Of a DNA stretch of 10,105 nucleotides, positions 7,173-10,105 are shown in pieces. Numbering within the stretch: the stretch's first letter is position 1; every line of letters begins with the position of its first letter. The stretch is from Flavobacteriaceae bacterium. Its GTDB lineage: Bacteria; Bacteroidota; Bacteroidia; Flavobacteriales; Flavobacteriaceae. The position numbers and the translations under genes were made by a program. The notes below the pieces were generated by a model. It worked only from the letters and a program-made list of their open reading frames with translations. It had not been told where the DNA came from and ran no database searches. The stretch lies in the NCBI GenBank assembly GCA_019090365.1, contig JAHRWC010000329.1:1-10105 (forward strand), given 5' to 3'.

Positions 7173-7247
7173 TCAATACATACATCGCCAGCATTTCTCG
7201 TAAGAAACGACAGATTGTTGTTTACAGATGCATGATGTTGTATTCAT
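7173..7247 (-). CDS. Putative 24-residue Cys-rich leader peptide
   Basis: A short ORF read ATG to TGA. It begins MNTTSCICKQQ and ends SYEKCWRCMY, giving the cysteine pattern C-x-C (6, 8) and C-x-x-C (19, 22), like a minimal metal or redox site. A -7 match (TACTTTTG on the - strand, 7267-7274) would place a transcription start near 7261, about 14 bases before the ATG, and an intrinsic terminator follows the stop. Promoter, ORF, terminator and then the MFS operon is the layout of an attenuator leader; it could equally be an independent microprotein or a chance ORF. No clear ribosome binding site, as for many genes here. Confidence 0.4.
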   Translation of the reverse strand: MNTTSCICKQQSVVSYEKCWRCMY

Positions 7248-7266
7248 GATAGAATTTATTGAAGTC

Positions 7267-7274
7267 CAAAAGTA
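7267..7274 (-). promoter_or_regulatory. Predicted -7 promoter element for the leader/MFS operon
   Basis: TACTTTTG on the - strand fits TAnnTTTG. It is the only such match I found between the hairpin and the divergent gene in this direction, so it is the best candidate start of the leader ORF and the four-gene operon. No convincing -33 element was found. Confidence 0.4.
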
Positions 7275-7384
7275 ATAAAAAAAATGAATTGAGGATGATT
7301 TAGAGATTATAATAATTTGTTCAGAAGGTTTTTAATTATATTTACTAAAAATAAAAACTCATGAAACGAGCATGCTAAAAAGTT

Positions 7385-7399
7385 TTTCATTTAATGAAA
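7385..7399. repeat. 15-bp perfect inverted repeat
   Basis: TTTCATT-T-AATGAAA, 7-bp arms around one central base, in the divergent region 50 bp upstream of the DUF1684 gene. It may be an operator for either direction; nothing else identifies the binding protein. Confidence 0.35.
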
Positions 7400-7448
7400 T
7401 CACAAATAGCGAACAGCATGTGACCTTCTAAAAAAAATATATAGACTC

Positions 7449-8054
7449 ATGAAATTAAAAGTATTATTCTTCTTTGTATTGATAACTTCACTCGTGTTTA
7501 GTCAAGATAAATCTGAAGCATTAAAAGCTATAAAAGAGTATCAAACTGAAGCTAACGAAAAGTTTTCGAATCCAGAAACTACCATTTTAGATTCTTTAGA
7601 TTTAATCTCTTTTAAAAGATTAGAGTTTTATCCGGCAAATTTAAAATTCAATGTAAAAGCTACGTTTGTTAGAACTCCAGATGAGAAGCCATTTTTAATG
7701 AAAACTTCGACGAGTAGATTGCCAGAATATGTAAAATATGGAGAGGCACATTTTTCTATAGATGATGAGCTTTTAACACTCAATCTATATAAAAGTACGC
7801 GTGAAGTTGAAAACCCTGAAGATGAGTATTTATTTGTTCCTTTTACAGATTTAACTAGTGGTGATGGCTCGTATGGCGGAGGTCGCTATATAGAATTAGA
7901 TATTCCAACTACTGAAATTATATATATTAATTTCAATTTAGCTTATAATCCATACTGTGCGTATAGTGCAAGGTATTCTTGTCCAATTCCTCCAAAGGAA
8001 AATGATATTTTAGTTCGAATTGAAGCTGGAGTAAAAGATTTTGGGCATCATTAA
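7449..8054 (+). CDS. DUF1684 family protein, secreted
   Basis: A 201-residue protein of the DUF1684 family, whose biochemical role is not established to my knowledge. Residues 1-19 are a Sec signal peptide (MKLKVLFFFVLITSLVFSQ) without a lipobox Cys, so the protein is probably periplasmic. The family signature lies in the C-terminal half: FVPFTDLTSGDGSYGGGRYIELD (129-151), then FNLAYNPYCAYSARY and SCPIPPKEN (162-185), ending in the usual IEAGVKDFG. Cys170 and Cys178 are conserved family cysteines and could form a disulphide in the periplasm. The start ATG lies in the second copy of the ACTCATGAAA repeat; an upstream ATG at 7361 leads to a stop after five codons. Its TAA overlaps the stop of the convergent crcB gene, so neither gene has its own intergenic terminator. 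Normal length and apparently intact. Confidence 0.88.
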   Translation: MKLKVLFFFVLITSLVFSQDKSEALKAIKEYQTEANEKFSNPETTILDSLDLISFKRLEFYPANLKFNVKATFVRTPDEKPFLMKTSTSRLPEYVKYGEAHFSIDDELLTLNLYKSTREVENPEDEYLFVPFTDLTSGDGSYGGGRYIELDIPTTEIIYINFNLAYNPYCAYSARYSCPIPPKENDILVRIEAGVKDFGHH

Positions 8055-8422
8055 ATTACTTTCACTATCCACATTCCGAAGAATACAGCAGCAAAACCTA
8101 AGATAAAACTAGCACAAGTATAAATGGCAAATGTCATAAAATCTCCTGCTTTAAGAAATATATGGTTTTCATATGCAAAAGCCGAAAAAGTGGTAAATCC
8201 ACCACAAAATCCTGTTGCTAAAAAGAGTATGGTATTTTGACTTAAAGTATTGTTTTTTAAAGCCAGCCCAAGAATAATTCCTATAATTAAACTTCCTAAA
8301 ATATTAGCTGTAAATGTTCCATAGGGAATTCCATCTTGAGAATTATTTAGATGTGTGCCTATCCAATATCTTAAAGAACTCCCTAATCCTCCACCTAAAA
8401 AGACTAATAACAATTGTTTCAT
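8051..8422 (-). CDS. crcB: Fluoride ion channel CrcB/Fluc
   Basis: A 123-residue inner-membrane protein, standard Fluc length, with four membrane helices. It works as an antiparallel dual-topology homodimer that lets fluoride leave the cell. Motifs: GGGLGSSLRYW (10-20) with the conserved Arg18; GTFTANILGS (35-44) with the pore Asn40; and GFCGGFTTFSAF (71-82), the broken-helix sodium site and phenylalanine-box region. Its ATG overlaps the stop of the upstream SRPBCC-GyrI gene (TAATG), so the two are translationally coupled. I see no fluoride riboswitch upstream of the pair. The 3' end overlaps the stop of the convergent DUF1684 gene. A single copy is visible, consistent with a homodimeric rather than a paired heterodimeric channel. 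Confidence 0.95.
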   Translation of the reverse strand: MKQLLLVFLGGGLGSSLRYWIGTHLNNSQDGIPYGTFTANILGSLIIGIILGLALKNNTLSQNTILFLATGFCGGFTTFSAFAYENHIFLKAGDFMTFAIYTCASFILGFAAVFFGMWIVKVI

Positions 8423-9489
8423 TATTGTTGCGAAATAATTGGATGATTATTACTTCGTAAATCTTTAAATACAGGAATATAAACTTCTGTAGTCCATTCT
8501 GCTGGATTTGAAACTAAACCTGGATCATTGGCATAGATTTCAAACATATCTTTAGAAGTATCCACGATTAAATGTTGGTCTTTGATATACGTTTTAGCTT
8601 TTTCATATGCTTCACCAAGGTTCGTATAATTTCCTTTTAAAATAGTTTTTACAGCACTTGTAGGTTCTTGAAACCCACACAATACATTACTGCCTTCAGG
8701 AGTGATGATATTTTCTTTTACAGGAATAGCGGCTGAAAAAATTACTGTTCCATTTGCTTCACTTACCTGATTGTAAATGGTAAAAGGCATTCCTGCAGTT
8801 TGTAAATTATTTTGTTGAACAAAGCCCATAATTTCTCCAAACATAGAACCCATTTTTAAACTTAGTTCGCTTGTTTTAGAAGAAGCAGTTAGATATAAAT
8901 AATAACCTCCACCGTAATCTGAAATTCCTGTAACATCTACAGTAAATTGTTTCATATCATCTAAAACTGAAGTTTCAATTCCCTTCAACCCATCCAGATT
9001 CATTTTATGCATGTCGCCTTCAAAATCCATCCCACTAAAAGCATAAAATACTTTATCCATTAATGTGTGTTCTCCTGTCATTCCCCAGGTTACTTTAGTT
9101 GCTCCATTTTCTTCTTCAAAACTCCAATATACTTTTGGGTTACGTTCTCCACCAGGGGTTAAAAGCGATAAATCCTGGAAAATTTCTTTGTTTTCAACAA
9201 CTTTCGTGGTTTTCATTGAACCGTCCATTTCACCCGTCCAAGAATATGAACCTCCTTCCCCTACAGTTTTTTCAGCATAATTAAATACTATAGTAGAATC
9301 CGATTTTTTCCATGGCCCCCAATGTTCCCATTCTTTAAAATCATTTACTTTATTATAAATCAAGTCAATAGGAGCATTGATGCTATACGTGTCTTTAATG
9401 TCGTATTTGCTTTCTTTTGTGCCAAAATAGATAGCACCTCCAATAACAATTATTAATATTAGGAAAAATAAATATTTTAGAATTTTCAT
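8422..9489 (-). CDS. Membrane-anchored SRPBCC-GyrI-like fusion protein
   Basis: A 355-residue two-domain protein. Residues 5-23 form an N-terminal membrane segment without lipobox, probably an anchor. Residues about 32-185 are an SRPBCC (START-like, polyketide cyclase type) domain: YDIKDTYSINAPIDLIYNKV, then NDFKEWEHWGPW, and the TKVTWGMTGE strand. Residues about 195-342 are a GyrI-like/AraC-effector-binding domain: LKMGSMFGEIMGFVQQNNL in the middle, then GNYTNLGEAYEKAKTYI and WTTEVYIPV at the end. Both folds bind small hydrophobic or cationic ligands. The pairing is seen repeatedly in Bacteroidota, but no function is known to me. It is first in a two-gene unit with crcB, sharing the TAATG overlap, and divergent from the DPP III-like gene across 174 bp. 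Names such as transcriptional activator would be misleading, because there is no DNA-binding domain. Confidence 0.85.
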   Translation of the reverse strand: MKILKYLFFLILIIVIGGAIYFGTKESKYDIKDTYSINAPIDLIYNKVNDFKEWEHWGPWKKSDSTIVFNYAEKTVGEGGSYSWTGEMDGSMKTTKVVENKEIFQDLSLLTPGGERNPKVYWSFEEENGATKVTWGMTGEHTLMDKVFYAFSGMDFEGDMHKMNLDGLKGIETSVLDDMKQFTVDVTGISDYGGGYYLYLTASSKTSELSLKMGSMFGEIMGFVQQNNLQTAGMPFTIYNQVSEANGTVIFSAAIPVKENIITPEGSNVLCGFQEPTSAVKTILKGNYTNLGEAYEKAKTYIKDQHLIVDTSKDMFEIYANDPGLVSNPAEWTTEVYIPVFKDLRSNNHPIISQQ

Positions 9490-9626
9490 GGAGTCATATG
9501 TTATAATTATGTTGCTAAGATAATCAATTTTGAATTTTTTTATTTATAAGCTGAAGATAATAAACAAGACTATTTATGATTTTAAAGCATTGGAAAGGAG
9601 TAAAAAACAATCTTCATTTAATTTCT

Positions 9627-9634
9627 TACATTTG
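9627..9634 (+). promoter_or_regulatory. Predicted -7 promoter element for the DPP III-like gene
   Basis: TACATTTG fits the Bacteroidota TAnnTTTG consensus, 29 bases before the ATG at 9664. A purine-rich AAAGAAA directly before the ATG may serve as the ribosome site. No clear -33 TTG at the expected spacing. Confidence 0.5.
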
Positions 9635-9663
9635 TGTTCACAAAAAATTAAAATATAAAGAAA

Positions 9664-10105
9664 ATGAAAATCAAATTTTTAATTGGTGTGCTTATGGTTA
9701 CTTTTTTAATGTATTCTTGTAAAGAAGAAAGTAAAGATAAAGAACCAGAAACTACCGAAACAAAAGTAGAAGAGACAAAGTTTAATTATAATGTTGAGCA
9801 ATTTGCTGACATTAAAGTACTTCGTTATGAAATTGGAGGATGGGATCAATTAACGCTAAAAGAACAAAAATTAGCGTATTATTTAACTCAAGCAGGATTG
9901 TCTGGTAGAGATATTATGTGGGATCAAAATTACCGACATAACCTAGAAATAAGAACTGCTTTAGAAAAAGTATATTCAGATTTTAAAGGAGATAAAACTT
10001 CATCAGATTGGGCAAGTTTTGAAACCTACTTAAAAAGAGTTTGGTTTTCTAACTGAATTCACCATCATTATTCAAATGCTAAATTGAAACCTGAATTTTC
10101 TTCAG
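9664..10105 (+). pseudogene. Dipeptidyl peptidase III (M49), lipoprotein, interrupted by in-frame TGA
   Basis: N-terminal part of a family M49 zinc dipeptidyl aminopeptidase. The signal peptide ends in lipobox MYSC (Cys19), followed by KEESKDKE, which fits the K-(D/E)2 surface-export signal. The mature part has DPP III-like blocks YNVEQFADIKVLRYEI, KLAYYLTQAGLSGRDIMWDQ, NYRHNLEIRTALEKVY and YLKRVWFSN. Reading stops at TGA (10054-10056) after residue 130, but the same frame continues IHHHYSNAKLKPEFS to the window edge. That is the expected continuation of the family motif WFSNGIHHHYS, with TGA where GGA (Gly) is expected: a single G-to-T change. The zinc motif HExxxH lies far downstream, outside the window. 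So this is either a recently broken gene, a sequencing error, or less likely recoding. The promoter and the remainder look intact. Gene identity is sure; its state depends on the TGA. Confidence 0.75.

Larger units (their letters stand above)
7095..7448. other. Intergenic leader region between the MFS operon and the DUF1684 gene
   Basis: 354 bp between divergent genes. From left to right it contains: a terminator hairpin (7115-7144, -); a 24-codon Cys-rich ORF (7173-7247, -) with a -7 promoter match TACTTTTG on the - strand (7267-7274); a perfect inverted repeat TTTCATT-T-AATGAAA (7385-7399); and a 10-bp direct repeat ACTCATGAAA (7357-7366 and 7445-7454), the second copy containing the DUF1684 start codon. 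I see no other plausible gene, tRNA or known riboswitch. No clear promoter for the DUF1684 gene was found. Confidence 0.6.

Noticed and set aside
7064..7249. 61-codon + strand ORF across the MFS start and leader
   Set aside because: It overlaps the MFS N-terminus and runs through the terminator hairpin; no recognisable protein features.
9065..9284. + strand ORFs within the SRPBCC-GyrI gene
   Set aside because: Both lie inside a confident coding region on the other strand.
9490..9663. Fluoride riboswitch upstream of the crcB transcription unit
   Set aside because: I could not find the conserved pseudoknot elements of the crcB motif on the - strand here.
9575..9722. 48-codon + strand ORF overlapping the start of the DPP III gene
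   Set aside because: It runs out of frame through the signal peptide region and has no domain or promoter of its own.
10054..10056. Selenocysteine or UGA-as-glycine recoding
   Set aside because: The expected residue is Gly, not Cys/Sec. UGA-Gly codes are known in Gracilibacteria-type lineages, not in Flavobacteriia, and other genes here use TGG for Trp and TGA as a stop. Mutation or error is simpler.
1..10105. CRISPR array, IS element, prophage, tRNA or rRNA
   Set aside because: No regular spaced repeats of CRISPR type, transposase or phage genes, terminal inverted repeats or RNA-gene folds were seen.

Overview
The window looks like chromosomal DNA of a marine or host-associated Flavobacteriia (phylum Bacteroidota). 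The DNA is strongly AT-rich. Two secreted proteins carry flavobacterial lipoprotein export signals (S-D-D-D and K-E-E just after the lipobox Cys). Ribosome binding sites are mostly weak, and several genes are preceded by the Bacteroidota -7 promoter motif TAnnTTTG. The families present (fused isobutyryl-CoA mutase, DUF1684, SRPBCC-GyrI fusion, lipoprotein dipeptidyl peptidase III) are common in this group. I see no insertion sequence, phage gene, CRISPR array, rRNA or tRNA.

Layout. 1-1870 (+) is the C-terminal part of IcmF, the fused B12-dependent isobutyryl-CoA mutase, with its start outside the window. A 137-residue unknown protein (1881-2294, -) converges on it and diverges from an Lrp/AsnC regulator (2396-2839, +). 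The 101 bp between these two genes carry three exact TTTACTTTA copies spaced 31 bp apart and an inverted half-site, which looks like an autoregulatory operator. A shared terminator hairpin separates lrp from a surface lipoprotein built of two RskA-like anti-sigma C-terminal domains (2891-3778, -). 3849-7094 (-) is a tight four-gene operon: MFS transporter, lipoprotein DJ-1/PfpI protein, DinB/DUF1572 protein, Crp/Fnr regulator. Between crp and the lipoprotein gene lies a perfect 16-bp palindrome with Crp-family geometry, centred at about -41.5 of a predicted promoter.

7095-7448 holds a 24-codon Cys-rich mini-ORF and a strong terminator hairpin in the 5' leader of the MFS operon, arranged like an attenuator. 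7449-8054 (+) is a secreted DUF1684 protein whose stop codon overlaps that of crcB (fluoride channel, 8051-8422, -). crcB is translationally coupled (TAATG) to a membrane-anchored SRPBCC-GyrI fusion protein (8422-9489, -). From 9664 (+) runs the N-terminal part of a lipoprotein dipeptidyl peptidase III, interrupted by an in-frame TGA at 10054-10056; the conserved family sequence continues right after it.

How the parts may work together (inference). The MFS/DJ-1/DinB/Crp operon suggests an efflux and detoxification unit with its own regulator, which could also drive the downstream surface lipoprotein through the palindrome. IcmF beside an Lrp-type regulator fits branched-chain acyl-CoA and amino-acid metabolism, though they may not be co-regulated. 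The most checkable surprises are the TGA in the DPP III gene, the Cys-rich leader peptide with its terminator, the 31-bp phased repeats at lrp, and the Crp-type palindrome.
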